From NCBI GenBank assembly GCA_035656335.1, contig DASRSS010000193.1:1-24776 (forward strand): 24,776 bases of DNA, given 5' to 3'. A model generated the notes under the pieces. The model was not told the DNA's origin, did not search any database, and was given only the letters and a program-made list of their open reading frames with translations. The translations under genes were made by a program, and so were the position numbers. Source of the DNA: DASRSS01 sp035656335. Lineage in GTDB: Bacteria; Actinomycetota; Actinomycetes; Mycobacteriales; Jatrophihabitantaceae. This document shows, in pieces, positions 1-7,135 of the stretch. Numbering within the stretch: position 1 is the first letter of the stretch; the number at the start of each line of letters is the position of its first letter.

Positions 1-617
1 TGGTCTCCAACTTCGCGCTCATCGCCGGCGTCGCCGGTGCGCACGCGACGGCGACGGACGTCTCGCTGGCCGGCATCGCCGGTCTCGTCGGCGGCGCGTT
101 CTCGATGGCCACCGGCGAGTACGTGTCGGTGCAGAGCCAGAACGAGGCCGCGTACGCCGAGCTGGAGGTCGAGGAGCACGAGCTGCGGCACAACGCCGAG
201 GCCGAGCTGCGCGAGCTCGCGCAGATGTACGTGGCGCGCGGCGTCGATCCGCACCTCGCGCACCAGGTGGCCGAGCAGCTGTCCCGCGACCCGAAGCAGG
301 CGCTGCTCATCCACGCCCAGGAGGAGCTCGGCGTCGACCCGCACCAGCTGCCCAGCCCGTGGACGGCCGCGTTCTCCTCGCTCGGGTCGTTCAGCGTGGG
401 CGCGTTCATCCCGCTGCTGCCGTACCTGGCCGGTGCGAAGCACATCGTGATCTCGGCGATCCTCGCCCTGGTCGCGCTGTTCGTCGCCGGCGTGCTCACC
501 TCGCGGTTCACCAGCCGCGGCTGGCTGTTCGCCGGTGGGCGCCAGTTGGCGCTCGGGGTGTTCGCCGCGGTGATCACGTTCGGGGTCGGCGCTCTGTTCC
601 ACGCCAGCGTGGGCTGA
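1..617 (+). CDS. VIT1/CCC1-family Fe2+/Mn2+ transporter, 3' part
   Basis: The gene is cut by the left edge; the reading frame is open from base 3 and gives 204 residues. The family moves ferrous iron or manganese across membranes. The first visible segment (VSNFALIAGVAGA) is a glycine-rich transmembrane helix like the family's N-terminal helix. It is followed by the characteristic SMATGEYVSVQSQNEA stretch. A charged Glu/Ala/His-rich cytoplasmic segment follows (encoded at about 150-340), the position of the metal-binding domain. Two or three more hydrophobic helices end the protein at ASVG. The methionine at 105 lies inside the conserved motif, so it is not the start. The gene ends 48 bp before the next operon and is probably a separate unit. 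Confidence 0.88.
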   Translation, partial: VSNFALIAGVAGAHATATDVSLAGIAGLVGGAFSMATGEYVSVQSQNEAAYAELEVEEHELRHNAEAELRELAQMYVARGVDPHLAHQVAEQLSRDPKQALLIHAQEELGVDPHQLPSPWTAAFSSLGSFSVGAFIPLLPYLAGAKHIVISAILALVALFVAGVLTSRFTSRGWLFAGGRQLALGVFAAVITFGVGALFHASVG

Positions 618-629
618 CCGGCTCACTTC

Positions 630-665
630 TTGTCGGACCGACCGGTCGGTCGGTAGGGTCGGCGC
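630..665 (+). promoter_or_regulatory. Promoter with TetR-type operator in the spacer
   Basis: A -35-like TTGTCG (630-635) and a -10-like TAGGGT (654-659) are separated by 18 bp. A perfect 16-bp palindrome, GACCGACCGGTCGGTC (636-651), fills almost the whole spacer. The GTG start at 666 lies 6 nt after the -10, so the transcript is probably leaderless. Palindromes built on ACCGACCGGTCGGT are typical operators of actinobacterial TetR-family repressors of acyl-CoA metabolism. A repressor bound here would block RNA polymerase. The regulator itself is not in the window. Confidence 0.75.
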
Positions 666-1700
666 GTGACGCAGCCGCCCGGAGACGACCTGCCCGGACT
701 CGACCTCGTCGCGCTGCACGACTGGCTGGACGCGCAGCATCCCGGCCTGCGCGCCGGCGAGCTGACCGGCGAGGTGATCGCGGGCGGCAAGTCCAACCTG
801 ACCTACCGCGTCACCGACGGCACCTCGACGTGGGCGCTGCGGCGTCCACCGCTCGCGCACGTCCTGCCGACCGCGCACGACATGGCCCGCGAGTACCGGG
901 TGATCAGCGCGCTGGCCGGCACCGACGTCCCCGTCGCCGACGCGATCGCGCTGTGCCAGGACCCGGACGTGCTCGGCGCGCCGTTCTACCTGATGGGCTT
1001 CGTCGACGGGCTGGTGTTCGACCGGCCGGACGCGGTCGCGCGCCTCACGCCGGACGCCGCCCGCGTCGCCTGCGAGCAGTTGATCGACACGCTGGTCGCG
1101 CTGCACGCGGTGCACCCGGACGCGGTCGGGCTCGCCGACTTCGGCCGTCCGGACGGCTTCCTCGCTCGGCAGGTCCGGCGCTGGCACCAGCAGTGGCAGG
1201 CCTCCGAGACGCGCCCGCTGGACGTGCTCAGCCAGGTGGTGGGACGGCTGACCGACACGCTGCCCGAGCAATCGGCGCCGGCGATCGTGCACGGCGACTA
1301 CCGGCTCACCAACGTGATGTACCGGCCGGACCTGTCCGGCATCGCCGCGGTCGTCGACTGGGAGATGGCCACGCTCGGCGACCCGCTCACCGACGTCGGG
1401 CTGCTCGTCGTCTACCAGACGCTCTCGGCCGAGGACGACTTCGTGATGCCGCGGATGAGCCCGGGCGACGGGTTCCTGACCGCGGACCAGCTGGTGGCGC
1501 GCTACGACGCGGCCTCGCACCGCGACCTCAGTGCCCTCGACTGGTACGTCGGCTTCGGCTACTTCAAGCTCGCCGTCGTCGCCGAGGGAATCCACCACCG
1601 GTACCTGCAGGGCAAGACGGTCGGGGCCGGCTTCGACCACTTCGGCGAAGCCGTGCCGCGACTGCTCGCGGCCGCGTTGCAGTCACTGGAAGGGCGCTGA
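666..1700 (+). CDS. APH-fold phosphotransferase, ACAD10/11 kinase-domain type (LvaA-like)
   Basis: This 344-residue protein has the aminoglycoside phosphotransferase/choline kinase fold. Visible motifs are a glycine-rich nucleotide loop (GGKSN, 40-44), the catalytic loop HGDYRLTN (209-216, Asp211 base, Asn216), and DWEMATLGDP (231-240, Asp231 for Mg). These closely resemble the kinase domain of animal ACAD10/ACAD11 and Pseudomonas LvaA. Those enzymes phosphorylate the hydroxyl of 4-hydroxyacyl-CoAs. The ACAD11-like dehydrogenase starts 4 nt after its stop, which supports the same role over antibiotic resistance. GTG at 666 is chosen because a -10 box sits 6 nt upstream and homology begins soon after. 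The exact substrate is inferred. Confidence 0.85.
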   Translation: MTQPPGDDLPGLDLVALHDWLDAQHPGLRAGELTGEVIAGGKSNLTYRVTDGTSTWALRRPPLAHVLPTAHDMAREYRVISALAGTDVPVADAIALCQDPDVLGAPFYLMGFVDGLVFDRPDAVARLTPDAARVACEQLIDTLVALHAVHPDAVGLADFGRPDGFLARQVRRWHQQWQASETRPLDVLSQVVGRLTDTLPEQSAPAIVHGDYRLTNVMYRPDLSGIAAVVDWEMATLGDPLTDVGLLVVYQTLSAEDDFVMPRMSPGDGFLTADQLVARYDAASHRDLSALDWYVGFGYFKLAVVAEGIHHRYLQGKTVGAGFDHFGEAVPRLLAAALQSLEGR

Positions 1701-1704
1701 GGAC

Positions 1705-2928
1705 ATGGACTTCCGGCACAGCGAGCGTTCGCAGGAACTGCAGGAGCAGGTCGCGCGGTTCCTGGACGAGCACGTCTACCCGGCCGAGCACACCTTCGAG
1801 GAACAGGCCGCGGCCAACCGCGCTGCGGGCACCCCGTTCCGCACGCCCGAGGTGCTCACGCAGCTCAAGGCGGTCGCGCGGCAGCAGGGCCTGTGGAACC
1901 TCTTCCTGCCCGACGAGCGGTACGGCGCCGGCCTGTCGGTGCTGGACTACGCCCCGATCGCGGAGCTGTCCGGGCGCTCCGCGGCGATCGCTCCCGAGGC
2001 GATGAACTGCAGCGCGCCGGACACCGGGAACATGGAGCTGTTGGCCATGTTCGCCACCGACGAGCAGGCCGAGCAGTGGCTCAAACCCTTGCTGCGCGGG
2101 GAGATCCGGTCCTGCTTCTCGATGACCGAGCCCGCCGTCGCCTCCTCGGACGCGACCAACATCGCGCTCACGATCACGCGCGACGGCGACTCGTACGTGG
2201 TGAACGGGCGCAAGTGGTGGTCGACCGGCGCGATGCGGCCGGAGTGCAAGGTCGCGATCGTCATGGGCGTCAGCGACAAGGACGCCGACCGGCACGCGCG
2301 CCACTCCATGGTGCTCGTCCCGCTGGACACTCCCGGCGTCACCGTCGAGCGGTCCACCACCGTCTTCGGCTACGACGACGGACCGCACGGCGGCCACGGC
2401 GTGATCAACTTCGACGACGTCCGGGTGCCCGCGGAGAACCTGCTCGGCCCGCAGGGCGGCGGCTTCATGATGGCCCAGGCACGCCTCGGTCCGGGACGCA
2501 TCCACCACTGCATGCGCAGCCTCGGCATGGCCGAACGGGCGCTGGAACTGATGTGCGCGCGGGCCGCGTCTCGTACCGCGTTCGGTGGACCGATCGCGCG
2601 GCAGGGCGTCGTCCAGGAGTGGATCGCCGAGTCGCGGCTGGCGATCGAGCAGGCCCGGCTGCTGGTGCTCAAGACGGCGTGGCTGATCGACACCGTCGGC
2701 GTGAAGAACGCGCGCACCGAGATCGCGGCGATCAAGGTCGCCGCGCCGCGGGCCGCGTCCTTCGTGGTCGACAAGGCGATCCAGGCGCACGGTGCGGCCG
2801 GCGTCTCCGGCGACACGATGCTGGCCGAGGCGTGGGCGCAGCTGCGCACGCTGCACCTGGCGGACGGTCCGGACGAGGTGCACCTGCGCTCGGTCGCCCG
2901 CGAAGAGCTGCGCAAGTTCGCGCGATGA
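1705..2928 (+). CDS. ACAD10/11-like acyl-CoA dehydrogenase-fold enzyme (LvaC-like)
   Basis: This is a 407-residue FAD enzyme of the acyl-CoA dehydrogenase superfamily. Signatures of the ACAD11 subgroup are APDTGNME (104-111), MTEPAVASSDATN (140-152), NGRKWWSTGA (167-176), FGYDDGPHGGH (221-231) and GPGRIHHCMR (262-271). In ACAD11 and LvaC this partner removes phosphate from 4-phosphoacyl-CoA to give an enoyl-CoA that can enter beta-oxidation. Where many classical ACADs have a Glu-Gly-Thr motif containing the catalytic base, this protein reads ADGPDEVH (386-393), as in ACAD11. ATG 1705 is chosen because it follows the kinase stop by 4 nt and begins the family homology. A longer open frame upstream overlaps the kinase gene and is not used. 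The chemistry is inferred from the family. Confidence 0.9.
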   Translation: MDFRHSERSQELQEQVARFLDEHVYPAEHTFEEQAAANRAAGTPFRTPEVLTQLKAVARQQGLWNLFLPDERYGAGLSVLDYAPIAELSGRSAAIAPEAMNCSAPDTGNMELLAMFATDEQAEQWLKPLLRGEIRSCFSMTEPAVASSDATNIALTITRDGDSYVVNGRKWWSTGAMRPECKVAIVMGVSDKDADRHARHSMVLVPLDTPGVTVERSTTVFGYDDGPHGGHGVINFDDVRVPAENLLGPQGGGFMMAQARLGPGRIHHCMRSLGMAERALELMCARAASRTAFGGPIARQGVVQEWIAESRLAIEQARLLVLKTAWLIDTVGVKNARTEIAAIKVAAPRAASFVVDKAIQAHGAAGVSGDTMLAEAWAQLRTLHLADGPDEVHLRSVAREELRKFAR

Positions 2929-2959
2929 CCGGACTGCTGCGACGAGGCGGAGGCGCTTG

Positions 2960-3937
2960 ATGGGCTGGGGATTGACGATCCCGCTGATCGGGGCGCCGCT
3001 GCCCGCGCACGCCGACCTGATCCGCGCCCTGCCGTCCTTCGGCTACACCGACGTATGGTCGGCCGAGACGAACGGCACGGACGCGTTCACCCCGCTGGCG
3101 CTCGCGTCGGCGTGGGAGCCGACGCTGCGGCTGGGCACCGCGATCGTCCCGGTGTTCACCCGCGGACCGGCGCTGATCGCGATGTCCGCGGCGAGCCTGG
3201 CCGCCGCCGCGCCGGGACGCTTCATGCTCGGACTGGGCGCGTCCAGCCCGGTGATCGTGCAGAACTGGAACGGCCACGAGTTCGACCAGCCGTACCGGCG
3301 CACCCGCGACGTGCTGCGCGTGGTGCGGGCCGCGCTGAACGGTGAGCGGGTGGACGGCGAGTTCGACACGTTCACGATCAAGCGGTTCAAGCTCGAGCAG
3401 GCGCCCAGCACGCCGCCGCCGGTGCTGCTCGCCGCGCTGCGGCCGCAGATGCTGCGGCTGGCCGGGCGCGAGGCCGACGGCGCGATCCTCAACTGGCTGG
3501 CGTCCTACGACGTGGCGCAGTGCCTCGCCGCGATCGACAGCCCGGACGCCGAAATCGTCGCGCGGATCTTCGTCTGCCCGACCGCGGACGCCGACTACGC
3601 CCGCGCGCTCGGCCGCACGCTGATCTCCAGCTACCTGACCGTGCCCGCGTACGCCGCGTTCCACGAGTGGCTCGGCCGCGGCGACGCGCTGCGGCCGATG
3701 CAGGAGAAGTGGGCGGCCGGCGACCGGGCCGGGGCCGCGGCCGCGATCCCCGACGACGTGGTCGACGATCTGGTGCTGCACGGCACGCCCGAGGAGTGCC
3801 GGGCGCAGGTGCGTGCGTACGCCGACGCGGGCGTGCGCACGCCGATGATCGCGCTGCTGCCGACGCCGGACGCCACGACCCCGGAGGCGGTCGCGGACGT
3901 CGTCCGCCGGCTGGGTCCGTCCGGAGGAGAGGGCTGA
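2960..3937 (+). CDS. Luciferase-like (LLM) F420-dependent oxidoreductase
   Basis: This 325-residue protein has a TIM-barrel luciferase-like fold. It shows LGTAI (58-62) and GRFMLGLGAS (86-95), the hallmark strand/loop of actinobacterial F420-dependent LLM oxidoreductases, and a C-terminal segment with HGTPEECRAQV. Members move hydride between F420H2 (or FMN) and small organic substrates, and some act in lipid or acyl-CoA pathways. ATG 2960 overlaps the stop of an 11-codon open frame (2925-2960). Its own stop overlaps the next ATG by one base, which implies translational coupling. The cofactor (F420 or FMN) and the substrate cannot be read from the sequence. Confidence 0.82.
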   Translation: MGWGLTIPLIGAPLPAHADLIRALPSFGYTDVWSAETNGTDAFTPLALASAWEPTLRLGTAIVPVFTRGPALIAMSAASLAAAAPGRFMLGLGASSPVIVQNWNGHEFDQPYRRTRDVLRVVRAALNGERVDGEFDTFTIKRFKLEQAPSTPPPVLLAALRPQMLRLAGREADGAILNWLASYDVAQCLAAIDSPDAEIVARIFVCPTADADYARALGRTLISSYLTVPAYAAFHEWLGRGDALRPMQEKWAAGDRAGAAAAIPDDVVDDLVLHGTPEECRAQVRAYADAGVRTPMIALLPTPDATTPEAVADVVRRLGPSGGEG

Positions 3938-4725
3938 TGGACGTACGGGACAAGGTGATCGTGATCACCGGTGGCGGCAGCGGCATCGGCGCCGCGATGG
4001 CACGCCGGTTCGCCGCGGACGGCGCCGAGGCGATCGTCGTCGCGGACCTGCACACGGACGCGGCCGCGTCCGTCGCGGGCGAACTCGGCGGCGCCGGCGT
4101 CGCCGAGCGGCTGGACGTCACCGATGAACACGCGGTCCGCGACGTGGTCGAGCGGACGATCGGCCGGCACGGGCGCATCGACCTGTTCTGCTCCAACGCC
4201 GGCATCGCCACGGGCGTCGAGCTGGACGATCCCGGGCACCTGTGGCAGAAGGCGTTCGAGGTGCACGTGCTCGCGCACGTGTACGCGGCGCGCGCGGTCG
4301 TGCCGCACATGCTCGAGCGCGGCAGCGGCTACCTGCTCAACACCGCGTCGGCGGCCGGCCTGCTGGTCTCGCCCGGCGACGGCCCGTACACGGTCAGCAA
4401 GCACGGCGCGGTCGGACTCGCGGAGTGGCTGTCGGTCACCTACGGCTCGCGGGGGATCGGGGTCAGCGTGCTGTGCCCGCTCGGTGTCGCGACGCCGCTG
4501 CTCATGGATCCCCTCGCGGCCGGCGAGCCCGGAGCGCAGGCGGTGGCCGCGTCCGGAGAGATCGTGACGCCCGAGCACGTGGCCGACACCGTCGTCGCCG
4601 GGCTCGCGCAGGAGAGGTTCCTGATCCTGCCGCATCCGCAGGTCGGTACGTTCTGGGCACAGAAGGCGTCCGACCCCGACCGCTGGCTGGCCGGGGTGCG
4701 CAGGCTGATCGCCCGGCAGGGATAA
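3937..4725 (+). CDS. Short-chain dehydrogenase/reductase
   Basis: This 262-residue classical SDR has a Rossmann glycine motif TGGGSGIG (11-18), an acidic residue after strand 2 (VVADL), SNAG (86-89), a catalytic Ser near 138 and YTVSK (Tyr151, Lys155). It probably oxidises or reduces a hydroxyl/keto group with NAD(P). Its ATG shares one base with the preceding stop and follows a GGAGGAGAGGG ribosome site, so it is co-translated with the LLM gene. A hydroxyacyl-CoA dehydrogenase role in this operon is possible, but the substrate is unknown. The C-terminal region (about 185-262) is less FabG-like than that of the next gene. Confidence 0.85.
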   Translation: MDVRDKVIVITGGGSGIGAAMARRFAADGAEAIVVADLHTDAAASVAGELGGAGVAERLDVTDEHAVRDVVERTIGRHGRIDLFCSNAGIATGVELDDPGHLWQKAFEVHVLAHVYAARAVVPHMLERGSGYLLNTASAAGLLVSPGDGPYTVSKHGAVGLAEWLSVTYGSRGIGVSVLCPLGVATPLLMDPLAAGEPGAQAVAASGEIVTPEHVADTVVAGLAQERFLILPHPQVGTFWAQKASDPDRWLAGVRRLIARQG

Positions 4726-4756
4726 GCAGCAGCAGTTTCGAAGAGAGGGCAAGAAC

Positions 4757-5521
4757 ATGGCAGGAGTGCAGGACCGCGTCGCGCTGGTCACCGGAGCCGC
4801 GCAGGGCATCGGCGCCGAGGTGGCGCGCCGGCTGGCCCACGACGGCGCGAAGGTCGGCGTGCTCGACCTGCAGCGCGACGCGGCGCAGGCGGTGGCCGAC
4901 GAGATCACGTCCGCCGGCGGGCAGGCGATCGGCCTGGGCGCGGACGTGTCCAAGCGCGACCAGGTCCAGGCCGCGGTCGACGCGGTGGTCGGCGAGTTCG
5001 GCGGGCTGCACATCCTGGTCAACAACGCGGGCGTGATCCGCGACAACATGCTGTTCAAGATGACCGACGACGACTGGACGCTGGTCATGGAGGTGCACCT
5101 GCGCGGCGCGTTCCTGTGCTCGCAGATCGCGCAGAAGCACATGGTCGAGGCGAAGTACGGCCGCATCATCTCGATGTCCTCGACGTCGGCGACGGGCAAC
5201 CGCGGCCAGGCCAACTACTCGACCGCGAAGATGGGCCTGCAGGGCTTCACCAAGACGCTCGCCATCGAGCTCGGACCGCTGGGGATCACCGCGAACGCCA
5301 TCGCGCCAGGCTTCATCGAGACCGCGATGACGGCCGCCACCGCCGAGCGGATCGGCACCAACATCGACGCGATGCGCGAGGGCGTTGCCGCGACCGTCCC
5401 GGTGCGCCGCGGCGGTGTGCCCGCGGACATCGCCAACGCCGTCCGGTTCTTCGCCGGCGAGGAGGCCGGCTACGTCACCGGCCAGGTGCTGTACGTCGAC
5501 GGCGGGAGCGAACTGCTCTAG
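4757..5521 (+). CDS. FabG-like SDR, probable 3-hydroxyacyl dehydrogenase/reductase
   Basis: This 254-residue SDR closely follows the FabG pattern: TGAAQGIG (12-19), NNAG (89-92), SMSS around 139-142, YSTAK (Tyr154, Lys158), NAIAPGFIET and a C-terminal YVDGG. FabG-type enzymes interconvert 3-oxoacyl and 3-hydroxyacyl thioesters with NADP(H). In this operon it could carry out the 3-hydroxyacyl-CoA step after the dehydrogenase/hydratase reactions, comparable to LvaD in levulinate catabolism. That assignment is inference. It lies 31 nt after the previous SDR, with a GAGAGGG ribosome site at about 4742-4749, and is the last gene of the operon. Confidence 0.87.
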   Translation: MAGVQDRVALVTGAAQGIGAEVARRLAHDGAKVGVLDLQRDAAQAVADEITSAGGQAIGLGADVSKRDQVQAAVDAVVGEFGGLHILVNNAGVIRDNMLFKMTDDDWTLVMEVHLRGAFLCSQIAQKHMVEAKYGRIISMSSTSATGNRGQANYSTAKMGLQGFTKTLAIELGPLGITANAIAPGFIETAMTAATAERIGTNIDAMREGVAATVPVRRGGVPADIANAVRFFAGEEAGYVTGQVLYVDGGSELL

Positions 5522-5526
5522 TCACG

Positions 5527-5532
5527 TAGGCT
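5527..5532 (+). promoter_or_regulatory. -10 box for leaderless ffh
   Basis: TAGGCT ends 7 nt before the GTG start at 5540. No convincing -35 is visible. The gap after the previous stop is only 18 nt and has no Shine-Dalgarno motif, which fits leaderless initiation. Confidence 0.5.
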
Positions 5533-5539
5533 GGGCGGC

Positions 5540-7075
5540 GTGTTCGACACGCTCTCCGATCGCCTGTCCGCGGCCTTCACCAACCTGCGCGGCAAGGGAC
5601 GACTGTCCGAGGCCGACATCGACGGCACGGCGCGCGAGATCCGCATCGCGCTGCTCGAGGCCGACGTCGCGCTGCCCGTCGTCCGCGAGTTCATCGCCGC
5701 GATCAAGGAGCGGGCCAAGGGCGAAGAGGTCTCCAAGGCCCTGAACCCGGCCCAGCAGGTCATCAAGATCGTCAACGACGAGCTGGTCCAGATCCTCGGT
5801 GGCGAGACGCGGCGGCTGCAGTTCGCCAAGCAGCCGCCGACGGTGATCATGCTGGCCGGCCTGCAGGGTGCCGGTAAGACGACGCTGGCCGGCAAGCTGG
5901 CACGCTGGCTGCGCGAGCAGGGGCACGCACCGCTGCTGGTGGCCTGCGACCTGCAGCGCCCGAACGCGGTCACCCAGCTGCAGGTCGTGGGCGAGCGCGC
6001 CGGGGTCGCGGTGTACGCACCGCAGCCCGGTAACGGCGTCGGGGATCCCGTCGCGGTCGCCCGCGACTCGATCGAGTTCGCGCGCCGCGCGCAGCACGAC
6101 ATGGTCGTCGTCGACACCGCCGGCCGGCTCGGCATCGACGCCGAAATGATGCAGCAGGCGGCGGACATCCGCGACGCCGTCCAGCCGCAGGAAGTGCTGT
6201 TCGTCGTGGACGCGATGGTCGGCCAGGACGCGGTCAACACCGCCGAGGCGTTCCGCGACGGCGTCGGCTTCACCGGCGTCGTGCTCACCAAGCTGGACGG
6301 CGACGCGCGCGGTGGCGCCGCGCTGTCCGTCCGCCAGGTCACCGGCCAGCCGATCATGTTCGCGTCCAACGGCGAGAAGCTGGAGGACTTCGACGTCTTC
6401 CACCCCGACCGGATGGCCTCGCGCATCCTCGGCATGGGCGACATGCTCACCCTGATCGAGCAAGCGCAGCGGACGTTCGATCAGGCCGAAGCCGAGAAGA
6501 TGGCCGAGAAGCTGTCCGGCGGGCTGCAGAACTTCACGCTGGAGGACTTCCTCGAGCAGTTGATGGCGATCCGGCGCATGGGCCCGATCGGCAACATCCT
6601 CGGCATGATGCCCGGCATGGGGCAGATGAAGGAAGCGATCAGCCAGGTCGACGACCGCGACCTCGACCGCACCGCCGCGATCATCCGCTCGATGACGCCC
6701 GCCGAGCGCGAGAACCCGAAGATCATCAACGGCTCGCGGCGGCTGCGCATCGCGAACGGCTCGGGCGTGCGCGTCAACGACGTCAACCAGCTGGTCGACC
6801 GGTTCTTCGAGGCCCGCAAGATGATGAGCCAGCTCGGCGGCATGGGCCTGCCGGGCATGCGCCGCAACGCCAAGAAGGGCAAGGGGAAAAAGGGAAAGAA
6901 GGGCAAGGGCGGACGCGGCCCGACCGCGCCGAAGATGCCCGCCGGCTTCCCCGGTCTCGGGCCCGGCGGCCTGGCGGGGTTGGGCGGTCCGGGCGGTCCC
7001 GGAGGACTGCCGGGCGAGCTGCCGCCGGGCATGGAGCTGCCCGACCTGTCCAAGCTCAAGCTCCCCAAGAAGTAG
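5540..7075 (+). CDS. ffh: Signal recognition particle GTPase Ffh (SRP54)
   Basis: This 511-residue SRP54 binds signal peptides of nascent membrane and secreted proteins and docks them through FtsY to SecYEG. The N domain (1-95) precedes the G domain, with P-loop GLQGAGKTT (107-115), DLQRPNAV (137-144), DTAGRLG (192-198) and TKLDGDARGG (250-259). The methionine-rich M domain starts near 300, with the SRP-RNA-binding segment GSRRLRIANGSG (398-409) and MMPGMGQM (356-363). The tail is long: a Lys/Gly-rich stretch (about 443-458) followed by about 50 Gly/Pro/Leu-rich residues. GTG 5540 is supported by the SRP54 N-terminus (FDTLSDRLS) and a -10 box just upstream. Confidence 0.97.
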   Translation: MFDTLSDRLSAAFTNLRGKGRLSEADIDGTAREIRIALLEADVALPVVREFIAAIKERAKGEEVSKALNPAQQVIKIVNDELVQILGGETRRLQFAKQPPTVIMLAGLQGAGKTTLAGKLARWLREQGHAPLLVACDLQRPNAVTQLQVVGERAGVAVYAPQPGNGVGDPVAVARDSIEFARRAQHDMVVVDTAGRLGIDAEMMQQAADIRDAVQPQEVLFVVDAMVGQDAVNTAEAFRDGVGFTGVVLTKLDGDARGGAALSVRQVTGQPIMFASNGEKLEDFDVFHPDRMASRILGMGDMLTLIEQAQRTFDQAEAEKMAEKLSGGLQNFTLEDFLEQLMAIRRMGPIGNILGMMPGMGQMKEAISQVDDRDLDRTAAIIRSMTPAERENPKIINGSRRLRIANGSGVRVNDVNQLVDRFFEARKMMSQLGGMGLPGMRRNAKKGKGKKGKKGKGGRGPTAPKMPAGFPGLGPGGLAGLGGPGGPGGLPGELPPGMELPDLSKLKLPKK

Positions 7076-7080
7076 GAGTC

Positions 7081-7132
7081 TTGGCCCCGTAGCAGGGGCG
7101 ACACACCGCACAACCACCTGCTACAGGGCCAA
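7081..7132. terminator. Bidirectional terminator between convergent ffh and fusA2
   Basis: An inverted repeat pairs 7081-7096 with 7117-7132 (16 bp, one mismatch, 20-nt loop). It lies in the 60-bp gap between the ffh stop and the stop of the convergent EF-G2-like gene. There is no long T tract on either side, as is common for actinobacterial terminators. Its position and symmetry suggest it serves both genes. Confidence 0.75.
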
Positions 7133-7135
7133 CAG

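Noticed and set aside
666..1700. Aminoglycoside resistance gene
   Set aside because: The fold is shared, but the motifs and the adjacent ACAD11-like gene fit acyl-CoA metabolism.
1564..2883. 439-codon minus-strand open frame
   Set aside because: Antisense of the acyl-CoA dehydrogenase, low-complexity composition, no motif.
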